This document shows, piece after piece, positions 8,399-16,913 of a stretch of 39,759 bases of DNA. The stretch is from positions 1 through 39,759 of the forward strand of contig CADCHI010000021.1 in the NCBI GenBank assembly GCA_902801165.1, written 5' to 3'. The notes under the pieces were generated by a model. The model searched no databases. It saw nothing but the letters and a program-made list of their open reading frames with translations, and was not told the DNA's origin. This DNA is from an uncultured Eubacteriales bacterium (GTDB taxonomy: Bacteria > Bacillota > Clostridia > Christensenellales > Aristaeellaceae). The translations under genes and the position numbers were made by a program. Every line of letters starts with the position of its first letter. Within the stretch, counting starts at the first letter, position 1.

Positions 8399-9316
8399 TC
8401 ATTCTCCCTTCGGTACGTCCAGCACAAAACGCTTTGCGAGCCAGCTGCCTGCCAGCTCCGGCCACTTTGCCGCGGCGGCGTCCATGTGCTGGGTCACCCC
8501 GGCGGAGGCCTGGTCGCACAGGCCCATGCCGTGGAGGCCTTCCTCGAAGATGTGCAGTTCAAAGGGCACGCCGTGCTTCGACAGGGCCGAGGCCAGGTTC
8601 AGGCTGTTCATCACGGGCACGGTGGCGTCCGCCGCCGTGGACCAGATGAACATGGGCGGGGTGTCCGCGGTCACCTGCCGGGCGGCGTCGATCTGGGCAA
8701 ACTGCGCCTCGGAGGGCTCCGCCGCGCCGATGAACGCCTTGTACATATCGGCATACAGCGGGCGGTCCGCGTCGCACACACCCTCGGTGATCCCGAAGTC
8801 CACCACGGGATAGCCCAGTATCACCGCCGCGGGATGAAGCTCTTCGGGGTTGGCCTTCAAGGCGTCGGTCAGCACGGGGCGATTCCAGTTCACCGCGTAC
8901 ATGGCGCAGTTGTGCGCGCCGGCGGAGAAGCCGCAGATGGCGACGCGGTCCGCGTCGATGCGCCATTCCGCCGCCCGCCGCTTCAGCAGCAGCATCGCTA
9001 TGCCCAGTTCCCGCATCTGCACCGGGTAGAGGATGTGGGGTTTCAAATAATCGTCAGTGGCCAGCCGGGCGAAGTCATCCCGGCGCTCGCCATAGGTACT
9101 GTAGCGCAGCACTGCCGCGTGATACCCCATGCCTGCGAATCGCAGCGCCACCGGTTCCGCCTCCCGGTCCGAGCAGTTCAGATAGCCGCCGCCGGGACAC
9201 ACCAGCACCAGCGGGCGCTTCTCCCCGGCGAGCAGCTCCGGGGATGGCTCCCACAGGTAGGTGGTCAGGAACACGTCGTCCCGGTCTTCATACAGGAAAT
9301 GCTTCTCGCAGATCAT
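8399..9316 (-). CDS. Alpha/beta hydrolase, acetyl-xylan/feruloyl esterase-like
   Basis: The start is chosen at the ATG at 9316, eight bases after AGGAG; a GTG at 9325 overlaps the upstream stop but leaves no room for the ribosome site. The 305-residue product has VCPGGGY (oxyanion loop, about residue 41), ICGFSAGAH with Ser131 as nucleophile, then FIWSTAADATVPV and EEGLHGMGL supplying the Asp and His. This fits the BD-FAE/xylan esterase branch that removes acetyl or feruloyl groups from plant polysaccharide. It is cytoplasmic by lack of a signal. The position between a type-B carboxylesterase and a glycosidase supports deacylation of imported oligosaccharides. Confidence 0.8.
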   Translation of the reverse strand: MICEKHFLYEDRDDVFLTTYLWEPSPELLAGEKRPLVLVCPGGGYLNCSDREAEPVALRFAGMGYHAAVLRYSTYGERRDDFARLATDDYLKPHILYPVQMRELGIAMLLLKRRAAEWRIDADRVAICGFSAGAHNCAMYAVNWNRPVLTDALKANPEELHPAAVILGYPVVDFGITEGVCDADRPLYADMYKAFIGAAEPSEAQFAQIDAARQVTADTPPMFIWSTAADATVPVMNSLNLASALSKHGVPFELHIFEEGLHGMGLCDQASAGVTQHMDAAAAKWPELAGSWLAKRFVLDVPKGE

Positions 9317-9321
9317 GACGC

Positions 9322-10803
9322 TCACTCCTCATAGAACCGCATGTCGCCCCACACGGTCATCATGTCGGTGCGGTCCAGGTTCTCGGTGCGGCTCTCCCGG
9401 TCGAAGATGCGCACAGGGCCCTTGAAGCCCTCGAATTTGCCCCACTCTTCTCCGGGATCGCCATCCTTGATGAAGCGGACCCAGGGCTTGTGCACGTCGT
9501 CCACGATCCTGCGGCAGACCTCCGGGGCCTCGCCCTCGAAGAACAGGCGGCTGAACGGGTGGTCCGCCACGTCGAACACGCAGGGCAGTTCGAAGGCGTG
9601 GCTCACCAGCATGCCGTTCTGCTTCGCGCTCTCCGGCAGGAATTCGAAGCGATACATCCAGGTATCGCCGTGCGCCCGCTGGGCGTCCGCCACCTTGACG
9701 GAGGACATCTCGAAGGCGTAGTCCGTGGCGAAGTGGACGAACGGCGTGCCGTAGTCCCGGTCGAAGTCGTCGCGGGTGTAGTGGGCCTTGATGGCATCGA
9801 AGCCCTCCGAATTGCCGTTTTTGTCAAACATCTCCTTCACCATCTCCCAGGAGTTCGGGAAGTTGGTGTTCTCCGGGCGGACGAACATGGTGCCCTCGTG
9901 GAGGTTCGTGCCGATGATCAGCCGGATGCCCTCGGCGCAGCCCCTGCGGATGGCCTCGATGGGGCGCTCCGGCAGCAAGTCATCGATCACCGGGCCGGGC
10001 AGGAAGATGCCGGGGTTCCTGTACTGGTGCTCGTTGCCCACCTTGTCCAGCCCGCGGAGGATCTCCTCGGCGGGGATGGTCTTGAGCTTCGGCAGGTCCG
10101 CCTCCGTCCAGCCCATGCCTTCGATGTACAGGTCCAGGTTCCGCCGGGCCATTTGCGGCGTCATCACGCAGTTGGCGATGCCGCTCTCGGCGATGACCTG
10201 CTGAAAACAGCCCTTCACGGAGGGTGTCGCCATCAGCATGATCATCGCCGCGCCGCCGGCACTCTCGCCGCCGATGGTGACCCTGTTCGGGTCGCCGCCG
10301 AATGAGGCGATGTTCTCGTGGATCCACTTGAGCGCCACGATCATGTCGGAAATGCCGCGGTTGGTCTCGAAGTCCTCGCAGCCGGGATAGGTGCAGAAGT
10401 CGAAGAAGCCCAGCACGTTCAGCCGGTACTGGAGGCTGACGTACACGATGCCGTCCTTCGCGAAGCTCTCGCCGGAGTACAGCGTGTCGTTGGCGCTGCC
10501 GGTCATGAAGCCGCCGCCGTGGATCCACACGAACACGGGCAGGTCCTTTCCCTCCTTCGGACGCACCACGTTCAGCGTCAGGCAGTCCTCGCCGCCCACG
10601 GGACCGTTGCCGCTCAGCTGGAGGGAGGATTCGCCGTAGTGATCGGCGTTCAGCACGCCCTGCCAGGGCTTCACCGGCATGCAGCGCTTGAAGCGCAGCT
10701 CGCCCAGGGGCTTTTCCGCGTAGGGAATGCCCAGGTACTTGTACAGTCCGTTCTCCTCAATGCCCTGTATGGAGCCGCTGTGGGTCTCGACGCGCAGATT
10801 CAT
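9322..10803 (-). CDS. Carboxylesterase type B
   Basis: A 493-residue protein with the type-B carboxylesterase layout: VETHSGSIQG start, GIPYAEKPLGELRF, GEDCLTLNV, IHGGGF oxyanion hole (95-99), GGESAGG with Ser181 as nucleophile, and VSHAFELPCVF near the C-terminus carrying the catalytic His. It hydrolyses carboxylic esters; the acyl group is unknown. The ATG at 10803 has GAGGAGG seven bases before it. It is the first gene of a seven-gene minus-strand operon with gaps of only a few bases. No signal peptide, so intracellular, unlike many eukaryotic relatives. Having two unrelated esterases at the head of one operon suggests heavily acylated substrates. Confidence 0.88.
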   Translation of the reverse strand: MNLRVETHSGSIQGIEENGLYKYLGIPYAEKPLGELRFKRCMPVKPWQGVLNADHYGESSLQLSGNGPVGGEDCLTLNVVRPKEGKDLPVFVWIHGGGFMTGSANDTLYSGESFAKDGIVYVSLQYRLNVLGFFDFCTYPGCEDFETNRGISDMIVALKWIHENIASFGGDPNRVTIGGESAGGAAMIMLMATPSVKGCFQQVIAESGIANCVMTPQMARRNLDLYIEGMGWTEADLPKLKTIPAEEILRGLDKVGNEHQYRNPGIFLPGPVIDDLLPERPIEAIRRGCAEGIRLIIGTNLHEGTMFVRPENTNFPNSWEMVKEMFDKNGNSEGFDAIKAHYTRDDFDRDYGTPFVHFATDYAFEMSSVKVADAQRAHGDTWMYRFEFLPESAKQNGMLVSHAFELPCVFDVADHPFSRLFFEGEAPEVCRRIVDDVHKPWVRFIKDGDPGEEWGKFEGFKGPVRIFDRESRTENLDRTDMMTVWGDMRFYEE

Positions 10804-10864
10804 GTTTATTCCTCCTCGTTGTCTATTCCCTTTGTATTGAAACTGATCTCTTCAACTAATGTAC

Positions 10865-10933
10865 AGATCCTTCGCTTCGCTCAGGATGACACGGTCCCCG
10901 CTTGGCTGTCATTCTGAGCGAAGCGAAGAATCT
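10865..10933. repeat. 27-bp inverted repeat (REP-like)
   Basis: Arms 10865-10891 and 10907-10933 are near-perfect reverse complements (two mismatches) separated by 15 bases. The right arm reads TGTCATTCTGAGCGAAGCGA followed by AGAATCT, a sequence I know as a widely dispersed intergenic repeat in bacterial genomes. It lies just upstream of the esterase operon, so transcription of the operon may begin within or beside it. Confidence 0.75.
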
Positions 10934-11128
10934 TATCGATTCATTTTATCCATTATCCTATATTCACTCTCATCATGTCAACTAAATCGCGCCCCATCCG
11001 CGCCGTCAGGCACTTCCGGGGCGCAATGCGTCGGTTATTTGGTTTTGTCTCAGGAAATCAGGCGGCAGCCGTCATTCCTGTCCACTGTTCCTGAGCATTG
11101 ATTTGGCTCATTCTCCAGGCATTCCGGC

Positions 11129-11156
11129 TGCTGCCTTCTGCCTGTTGCCTGTTGCC
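11129..11156. repeat. Tandem heptamer array (4 x 7 bp)
   Basis: Four 7-bp units TGCTGCC, TTCTGCC, TGTTGCC, TGTTGCC, seven bases past the end of the importer operon. Read on the minus strand the unit is AGGCAAC-like, the same consensus as the array at 19892-19926. Confidence 0.6.
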
Positions 11157-11162
11157 TTACCC

Positions 11163-12113
11163 TCAATTCAGCTCGTTCACCCGGCAGCAGGAGACGAAGT
11201 GGTTCGGCTCCACCTCGGTGAGCGTCTGGGGCTGGCGGCACTTGTCCGTGGCGTACTTGCAGCGCGCGGCGAACCGGCAGCCGGGGGCGGGATTGATGGG
11301 GCTGGTCAGCTCGCCCTTCAAAATCTCGCGCTTGATGGGGTTGTGGATGTCCACCGACGGAATGGCGGACAGCAGCGCCCGGGTGTAGGGGTGCATGGGC
11401 TTTTTGAACAGGTCCTTGGAGGGGCACTTCTCCACCATCTGGCCCAGGTACATGACCAGGATGTCGTCGGAGATGTGGCGCACCACGGACATGTCGTGGG
11501 TGATGAACATGTAGGTCAGGCCCTTTTCCTTCTGCAGTTTGCGCAGCAGGTTCAGCACCTGCGCCTGGATGGACACGTCCAGCGCGGACACGGGCTCGTC
11601 ACACACGATGAACTTCGGGTCCAGGGCCAGCGCCCTGGCGAAGCCGACGCGCTGGCGGCGTCCGCCGTCCAGCTCATGGGGATAGGCCTTGGCCAGCCTC
11701 TGGTCGATGCCCACCAGCTCCATCAGTTCCTGGGCCTTCTCGTACATCTCGGCCTTCTTGAAGCGCTTCGACACCAGCAGCGGCTCGATGATGGTCTGCT
11801 CCAGGGTCTTTCTGGGGTCCAGGGAGGAGTAGGGGTCCTGGAACATGATCTGCATCTGCTCGCGGGCGGCGGCCAGCTCCTTGCCCTTCACATGGGTGAT
11901 GTCCTTGCCCTCCAGGAAGATCTGACCCTTCGTGCTCTCCAGCAGGTGCACGATGGTGCGGCCCAGGGTGCTTTTGCCGCAGCCGGACTCGCCGACCACG
12001 CCCAGGGTCTTGCCCTCTTCGATGGTGAAGGTCACGTCGTCCACGGCGTGGAGCATGCCCGCGGGCACGGGGAAATACTTGAACAGGTTCTTGACTTCGA
12101 TGACCGTGCTCAT
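11163..12113 (-). CDS. Peptide/oligosaccharide ABC transporter ATP-binding protein, OppF/DppF type
   Basis: The start is the ATG at 12113 (MSTVIEVKNLFKYF), which overlaps the oppD-like stop (ATGA). The 316-residue product has Walker A GESGCGKSTLGR, Q-loop MFQDPYSSLDP, signature HELDGGRRQRVG (the D-for-S change is usual in this Clostridial branch), Walker B FIVCDEPVSALD and the oligopeptide-family C-terminus with the Cys-containing RFAARCKYATDKC motif. It hydrolyses ATP at the inner face together with the OppD partner. Last gene of the five-gene importer operon. Substrate may be peptides or oligosaccharides; importers of this family next to glycosidases often carry sugars. Confidence 0.9.
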   Translation of the reverse strand: MSTVIEVKNLFKYFPVPAGMLHAVDDVTFTIEEGKTLGVVGESGCGKSTLGRTIVHLLESTKGQIFLEGKDITHVKGKELAAAREQMQIMFQDPYSSLDPRKTLEQTIIEPLLVSKRFKKAEMYEKAQELMELVGIDQRLAKAYPHELDGGRRQRVGFARALALDPKFIVCDEPVSALDVSIQAQVLNLLRKLQKEKGLTYMFITHDMSVVRHISDDILVMYLGQMVEKCPSKDLFKKPMHPYTRALLSAIPSVDIHNPIKREILKGELTSPINPAPGCRFAARCKYATDKCRQPQTLTEVEPNHFVSCCRVNELN

Positions 12114-13105
12114 GATTTGATCGCCCCTTCCTTCACTTGATCGAGGTTCACGCAGCGGCACCAGTGGCCGTCCGGGGTCTGCACCTCGCCGATGGCGCCC
12201 TTGCGGCAGGCGTCCGTCGCGTAGGGGCAGCGGGGGTTGAACGGGCAGCCCTTGGGCAGGTTCGAGGGATCCGGCGGCAGCCCGTCGATGGGATGCAGGT
12301 ATTCCTCATCCACGTTCATCGAGGGGATCGCGCCGAACAGGCCGATGGTGTAGGGGTGATGCGGGTGGTCGAACACCTGCTCCTTGCTGCCCCGCTCCAC
12401 GATCTGGCCGGCGTAGATGACGGCCACGTCGTCGCACACCTGGGCCACAACGCCCAGGTCGTGGGTGATGAGGATCATGGAGGTGTTGTTCTTCTGCTTC
12501 AAGTCGTTGATCATGTCCAGCACCTGGGCCTGGATGGTCACATCCAGGGCGGTGGTGGGCTCGTCGGCCAGCAGGATGTCCGGGGTGCAGGCCAGCGCCA
12601 TGGCGATGACCACGCGCTGCTTCATGCCGCCGGAGAACTGGTGGGGATATTCGCGATAGCGCCCGGCGGGGATGCCGACCATTTCCAGCATCTGACCCGC
12701 GCGCTTCTCGGATTCCGCCTGGGAGATGTCGTTGTGGTGGATGATGACCTCGGCGATCTGGTCGCCCACGCGCATGGTGGGGTTCAGCGCCGTCATGGGG
12801 TCCTGGAACACCATGGAGATCTTGTCGCCGCGAACCTTGCGCATCTCCTCCTCGGAGGTGGTGAGCAGGTCCTTGCCGTCCAGCAGCACCTGGCCGCCGC
12901 GGATGTGGGCCGCGCGGTCCGGCAGGATGCGCATGATGGTCTTGGCGATGGTGGTCTTGCCCGCGCCGGTCTCACCGACCAGGCCGATGGTCCGCCCCTT
13001 CTGGAGATCGAAGGACACGCCGTTCACAGCCTGCACGATCTGACCGTCAGAGGTATATTCCACGACCAGGTCCTTGATGGAAAGGAAAGCCTGATTATTA
13101 CTCAT
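12110..13105 (-). CDS. Peptide/oligosaccharide ABC transporter ATP-binding protein, OppD/DppD type
   Basis: A 331-residue ATPase with Walker A GETGAGKTTIAK, Q-loop VFQDPMTALNP, signature QFSGGMKQRV, Walker B ILLADEPTTALD and the C-terminal Cys-rich GCPFNPRCPYATDAC segment found in Opp/Dpp ATPases, which can hold a 4Fe-4S cluster. It pairs with the OppF-type ATPase to drive the two permeases. It begins 24 bases after the oppC-like gene behind GAGGTTAGAGTT and overlaps the oppF-like gene by four bases, so the two ATPases are translationally coupled and made in equal amounts. Confidence 0.92.
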   Translation of the reverse strand: MSNNQAFLSIKDLVVEYTSDGQIVQAVNGVSFDLQKGRTIGLVGETGAGKTTIAKTIMRILPDRAAHIRGGQVLLDGKDLLTTSEEEMRKVRGDKISMVFQDPMTALNPTMRVGDQIAEVIIHHNDISQAESEKRAGQMLEMVGIPAGRYREYPHQFSGGMKQRVVIAMALACTPDILLADEPTTALDVTIQAQVLDMINDLKQKNNTSMILITHDLGVVAQVCDDVAVIYAGQIVERGSKEQVFDHPHHPYTIGLFGAIPSMNVDEEYLHPIDGLPPDPSNLPKGCPFNPRCPYATDACRKGAIGEVQTPDGHWCRCVNLDQVKEGAIKS

Positions 13106-13129
13106 AACTCTAACCTCATTTCGTACAGA

Positions 13130-14014
13130 TTAGTCCTTCAGCTTGGGGTCCATGGCGTCGCGCAGGCCGTCGCCCAGCAGGTTCAGGGCGAGCACGGTCA
13201 CGGCGATGGCCAGGCCGGGGAACAGCACCATGTAGGGATAGTCGCGGATGTAGTTGCGGCTGGCGGACAGCATCGCGCCCCACTCCGGGGTCGGCGCTTG
13301 CACACCCAGGCCGATGAAGCTCAGGCCCGCGGCGGTCAGGATCAGGCTGGCCACGTTCATGGAAGCCGCCACGATGGAAGGGCTGATGGCGTTCGGCAGC
13401 ACGTGCACGAAGATCGTGCGCATCTTGGGACAGTTGATGGATTCTGCGCTCTCAAGGTATTCCATCTTCCTTATGCCCAGCACCGAGCCGCGCACCAGTC
13501 GCACGGCGCCGGGGATGCCGGACACGGCCAATGCCAGCAGCGTGTTCTGGAAGCCGGAGCCCAGGGCGGTGGCGATGACGATGGTGAACAGGATCGGCGG
13601 CATGGCCTGGACGACGTCCAGTATGCGCATGAAGATGTTGTCAAAGGTGCCGCCGTAGTAGCCCACGATGGCGCCGATGAAGGTGCCGATGATGGTGGTG
13701 ATCAGCGTGCCGAAGATACCGATGGACAGCGAGTAGCGGGAGCCGTAGAGTATGCGGCTGAAGATGTCGCGGCCCAGCTCGTCGGTGCCGAACCAGTGCT
13801 GCGCGGAGGGCCCGGTCAGCTTGCCGAGGATGTCGATGGCGTTGGGGTCGTAGGGAATGATCAGCGGGGCGAGGATCGCCAGGATGATCTCGATGACGAT
13901 GATGATCAGGCCGATGGTGGCGGTCTTGCTCTTGGAGAGCCGCTTCAAGACCTCCAGGAACTGGCTGTTCTTCTTGGCCTTGACCTTCTTGCCGGGAATT
14001 GCGGATGCCGTCAT
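13130..14014 (-). CDS. ABC transporter permease, OppC/DppC type
   Basis: A 294-residue membrane protein with a short cytoplasmic N-terminus, a first span (IGLIIIVIEIILAILAPLII), then HWFGTDELGRDIFSRILYGSR, the hallmark of OppC-type permeases, and the cytoplasmic EAA-like loop (RSVLGIRKMEYLESAESINCP). About six spans in total. It forms the substrate channel with the OppB-type subunit. Its ATG overlaps the oppB-like stop (ATGA) and has GGGGGTG upstream. No damage seen. Confidence 0.92.
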   Translation of the reverse strand: MTASAIPGKKVKAKKNSQFLEVLKRLSKSKTATIGLIIIVIEIILAILAPLIIPYDPNAIDILGKLTGPSAQHWFGTDELGRDIFSRILYGSRYSLSIGIFGTLITTIIGTFIGAIVGYYGGTFDNIFMRILDVVQAMPPILFTIVIATALGSGFQNTLLALAVSGIPGAVRLVRGSVLGIRKMEYLESAESINCPKMRTIFVHVLPNAISPSIVAASMNVASLILTAAGLSFIGLGVQAPTPEWGAMLSASRNYIRDYPYMVLFPGLAIAVTVLALNLLGDGLRDAMDPKLKD

Positions 14015-14979
14015 GCTTTCGCCACCCCCTTGATCTTTTTCTTGGATTCGCCCTCATACTGGGCCTTGATGCGCGGATCGACGTAGGCGTAGGCGATGTC
14101 CACCAGCAGCATGCACAGACTGAAGATGACGCCCAGCAGCACCACGCAGCCCTGCACCACGGGATAGTCGCGGCTGGTGATGCCGGACATCATGTACAGG
14201 CCGATGCCGTCGATGGAGAACACGGTCTCGATGATGACCGAGCCGCCGAACACCGCCGCGAAGCTGCCGCCGGCCACGGTGATGATCGGGATCAGCGCGT
14301 TGGGCAGGATGTGCTTGTACACGACCTCGTGCTCCGTCAGGCCCTTCGATCTTGCGGTGGTCACGTAGTCGGAGCGGATGACCTCCAGGATCGAGGAGCG
14401 GGTCTGGCGGGCGATGCCGGCCACGCCGCCCAGGGAGTTGGCGATGGCGGGCAGTATGTAGTACTGTATGCCGCCCATGCCGGAGGCCGGGAGCCAACCC
14501 AGCTTGACCGAGAACAGCAGCACCAGCATCAGCGCCAGCCAGAAGGCGGGCATCGAAACGCCGATCAGCGCGATGATCATGCTCAGGTTGTCCTGCCAGC
14601 GGTTCTGGTGGGTGCCGGCCAGGATGCCCAGCAGCACGCCCAGCACGAAGGAGATGATCATCGAGATCAGGCCGAGGCCCATCGTGCGGGGCAGGCGGGA
14701 CCAGATGGCCTGGGCGATGGGGGTCTGGGTGACGTAGGACAGGCCCATGTCCAGGTGGAAGAACAGGTTTTTCATGTAGGTGCCCAGCTGCACCAGGAAG
14801 GGCTGGTCGAGGCCCAGGTTGTGCCTGAGGGCCGCCAGCTGCTCCGGTGTGGCCGTGACGCCCAGGATCATACGGGCGGGGTCGCCGGGGATGATGTGCA
14901 GCAGCGTGAAGATCAGCACCACGATGCCCACGATGATGGGAATCATCCACAGCAGCCGCTTGCCGATGTATCTTGCCAA
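14011..14979 (-). CDS. ABC transporter permease, OppB/DppB type
   Basis: A 322-residue membrane protein starting with a TTG codon (14979) eight bases after AGGAGG; no better ATG exists nearby, and MARYIGKRLLWMIPIIVGI is the standard OppB/DppB opening. It contains HIIPGDPARMILG, the HNLGLDQPFLVQ periplasm-side segment and the EAA loop (RSSILEVIRSDYVTTARSKGL), followed by six predicted spans. The rare TTG start and the stable hairpin before it probably keep permease synthesis well below that of the binding protein. Confidence 0.92.
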   Translation of the reverse strand: MARYIGKRLLWMIPIIVGIVVLIFTLLHIIPGDPARMILGVTATPEQLAALRHNLGLDQPFLVQLGTYMKNLFFHLDMGLSYVTQTPIAQAIWSRLPRTMGLGLISMIISFVLGVLLGILAGTHQNRWQDNLSMIIALIGVSMPAFWLALMLVLLFSVKLGWLPASGMGGIQYYILPAIANSLGGVAGIARQTRSSILEVIRSDYVTTARSKGLTEHEVVYKHILPNALIPIITVAGGSFAAVFGGSVIIETVFSIDGIGLYMMSGITSRDYPVVQGCVVLLGVIFSLCMLLVDIAYAYVDPRIKAQYEGESKKKIKGVAKA

Positions 14980-15016
14980 GGCGATTCCTCCTTATTCAAA
15001 GTCGCTTTTGGGTATA

Positions 15017-15057
15017 GCGATGGCCTGCCCTGTCGCCAGGGAAGGGCAGGCCATCGC
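15017..15057 (-). promoter_or_regulatory. Intercistronic hairpin between binding protein and permease genes
   Basis: A perfect 15-bp inverted repeat (15017-15031 with 15043-15057) and an 11-base loop, starting 9 bases past the binding-protein stop. There is no T-tract on the minus strand, so it is more likely an mRNA-stabilising or partial-termination element than a full terminator. Such hairpins commonly raise the ratio of binding protein to permease. Confidence 0.7.
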
Positions 15058-15065
15058 CGTTTTGC

Positions 15066-16604
15066 TTATTCGAATTCAGCGGAGCAGATCCAGGAGGTTT
15101 CGCAGGTCGCCAGCTGGGGCAGGCTCACGACGCCCAGATCCTTGCGGAACACCCAGTTGTCCACGGTGTTCACCAGCGCCTGACCATAGGCCATCTCGTT
15201 AATGTAGTCGCTGGCCAGGGTGGCGTTCTCATTGGTGTGGCCCTCGGAGGTCATCAGGGGCTGCAGCAGTTCCTTGAGCTTCTCATCGGTCACGGCCATG
15301 CCCAGCGCGGCGTTGTCGCCGCCGGCCAGGTCATAGGACAGGAAGGTCCACACGAAGGCCACGTCGCGCATGCCCATCTGGCAGATGGCAATATCCCAGG
15401 CGTTGGGATCGGCGAAGGCGGACTGGAACATGGCGTTGTCGTAGGAATCGATCCTGCAGTTGATGCCGATGGCCAGCAGGTAGCCCTGCACGATGGCGGC
15501 CAGGCGGTTGTGGTTGTCCTCGTTGGGCACCAGCAGGCGCAGTTCCTCGCCCTTGTAGCCAGACTGCTTCAGGAACTCGGTGGCCTTGGCGGAATCATAC
15601 TTGAAGTAATCCTCGCTGGCGGAGGCGGGGGTCAGGTCGCTCATGCCGTCCAGAGCGCCCATGAAGGTGGGCACCTTGGCGTTGCCGTCCATCGCGCCCA
15701 GCACCAGCATTTCCTTGTCGATGGCGTAGGAGATGGCCATGCGCAGGTTGATGTCCGCGCCGCACTGACCTTCGCGGGAAAAGTACTGCACATAGGTGAT
15801 GTCGGTGGGCTTGGTGATCACGGTATAGTTGCCTGCGTCGCGGCCGCCCTCCAGGAAGTTGGACACCTCGCTGTTGGCGATCTTCTCAAAGCCGTCGATG
15901 GCGCCGGTTTCCAGGGCGATGGTCTGCTGGGAAGCCTCGGCGATCTTGGTGTAGGCGATCTTATCGACGGTCATGTTCTTGTACATCGGGTTCTGGACAG
16001 ATTCATCGGTCTGCCAGTAGTTGGGGTTCTTTTCAAAGGTGACGGACACGTTGGGCACGAAGTCGGTCACCATGTAGGGCGCGGTGCTGACGCAGGAGGT
16101 CGCCATGCCGTCGCTCGCCGCTTCATAGGAGGCCTGGGAGACGATCATGCCGCGCTCCATGACGGTGGAGAAGCTGGAGGGAGCCGCATCTTGCAGCACC
16201 AGGTCGAAGGTGTATTCACCGGTCTCAACCGCGTCCACGATCCAAGTGACGGCGGCCTCGTCGCGGCCCTTCAGCAGGGAGAACACGCAGTCGGAAGCCT
16301 TGATCTGGTTGCCGGCGGTGTCGAAGATATTGTCGTAGATTTCAAAATGATAGGTGATGTAGTCCTCGGTGGTCCAGTTCTTCGCCAGCACGCCGTAGTA
16401 CTCCTGGGTGGCGGGGTCCTTCAGGCACAGCGTCTCATAGAAGTACTGGCCGACGGGGCCGCGGTTGGTGAAGCTGGTAAAGGGAGAGATGTTCTGCGGG
16501 GCCATGTTGGCACCGATGGTCAGGCTCTTGCCCTCGGCCAGGCCAAAGGACAGACAGGTGAGCAGCAGGCTCACGATGAGCAGCATGGACAGGAACTTCT
16601 TCAT
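15066..16604 (-). CDS. Extracellular solute-binding protein, family 5 (Opp/Dpp type)
   Basis: The start is the ATG at 16604, nine bases after AAAAGGAG. The 512-residue product begins with a signal peptide (MKKFLSMLLIVSLLLTC...) and a likely cleavage after FGLA; there is no clear lipobox, which is odd for a Gram-positive binding protein and leaves membrane anchoring uncertain. The mature part has the family-5 features: SLTIGANMAPQNISPFTSF, LAKNWTTEDYITYHFEI, a DCVFSLLKGRD helix, and INLRMAISYAIDKEML. It captures the substrate and hands it to the OppB/C-like permease. It is the first gene of the importer operon and divergent from a membrane AraC regulator, whose sensor domain may respond to the same ligand. 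Confidence 0.9.
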   Translation of the reverse strand: MKKFLSMLLIVSLLLTCLSFGLAEGKSLTIGANMAPQNISPFTSFTNRGPVGQYFYETLCLKDPATQEYYGVLAKNWTTEDYITYHFEIYDNIFDTAGNQIKASDCVFSLLKGRDEAAVTWIVDAVETGEYTFDLVLQDAAPSSFSTVMERGMIVSQASYEAASDGMATSCVSTAPYMVTDFVPNVSVTFEKNPNYWQTDESVQNPMYKNMTVDKIAYTKIAEASQQTIALETGAIDGFEKIANSEVSNFLEGGRDAGNYTVITKPTDITYVQYFSREGQCGADINLRMAISYAIDKEMLVLGAMDGNAKVPTFMGALDGMSDLTPASASEDYFKYDSAKATEFLKQSGYKGEELRLLVPNEDNHNRLAAIVQGYLLAIGINCRIDSYDNAMFQSAFADPNAWDIAICQMGMRDVAFVWTFLSYDLAGGDNAALGMAVTDEKLKELLQPLMTSEGHTNENATLASDYINEMAYGQALVNTVDNWVFRKDLGVVSLPQLATCETSWICSAEFE

Positions 16605-16655
16605 GGTTTGCAACTCCTTTTCGATGTTTGGCGCTGTTCTCGCGCCGTTGATGAA

Positions 16656-16684
16656 AAGATAGCATGGATGCGTCACCATTTCAA
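16656..16684 (-). promoter_or_regulatory. Sigma-A promoter of importer operon
   Basis: On the minus strand: -35 TTGAAA (16679-16684), 17-base spacer, -10 TATCTT (16656-16661). It lies 52 bases before the binding-protein ATG. Confidence 0.65.
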
Positions 16685-16757
16685 CACGCACCTTTTCTTA
16701 ATTTGTGTCATCTGATACCAAATCTTACGATCTGTCACTTTTGTTTGAAATTTACGG

Positions 16758-16785
16758 TTGCTTTACCCCGAAATGCGTGTATAAT
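16758..16785 (+). promoter_or_regulatory. Sigma-A promoter of membrane AraC regulator
   Basis: -35 TTGCTT (16758-16763), 16-base spacer, -10 TATAAT (16780-16785). About 128 bases before the ATG at 16914, leaving a long leader. It fires away from the importer promoter, about 75 bases apart. Confidence 0.65.
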
Positions 16786-16913
16786 AATAGTCAATCAGAA
16801 CGGTGACAACTTTACTTATTATTCGTCACTTTTCTGAGGATTGGTTTTTTTGGCATGTTCACCGCTTCGCAGAAACGCACAGCGAGGCTTTCCCGCGCAC
16901 AGGAGTGATGCAA

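Larger units (their letters stand above)
10804..11162. other. Intergenic region with several repeats, no gene
   Basis: Between the importer operon end (11163) and the esterase operon start (10803). It holds the 27-bp inverted repeat at 10865-10933, a GCGCCCC/GGGGCGC hairpin (10989-10995 with 11018-11024) without a T-tract, and the heptamer array at 11129-11156. The esterase operon promoter should lie within 10810-10865 but I see no convincing -35/-10 pair there. Confidence 0.6.

Noticed and set aside
11163-12113. LDGGR in place of LSGGQ in the OppF-type ATPase
   Set aside because: Looks unusual, but this form is common in Clostridial DppF-type proteins, so it is not evidence of loss of function.
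12137-14086. 649-codon plus-strand open frame opposite the oppD/oppC-like genes
   Set aside because: Antisense shadow; spans two genes and has no ribosome site or motif.
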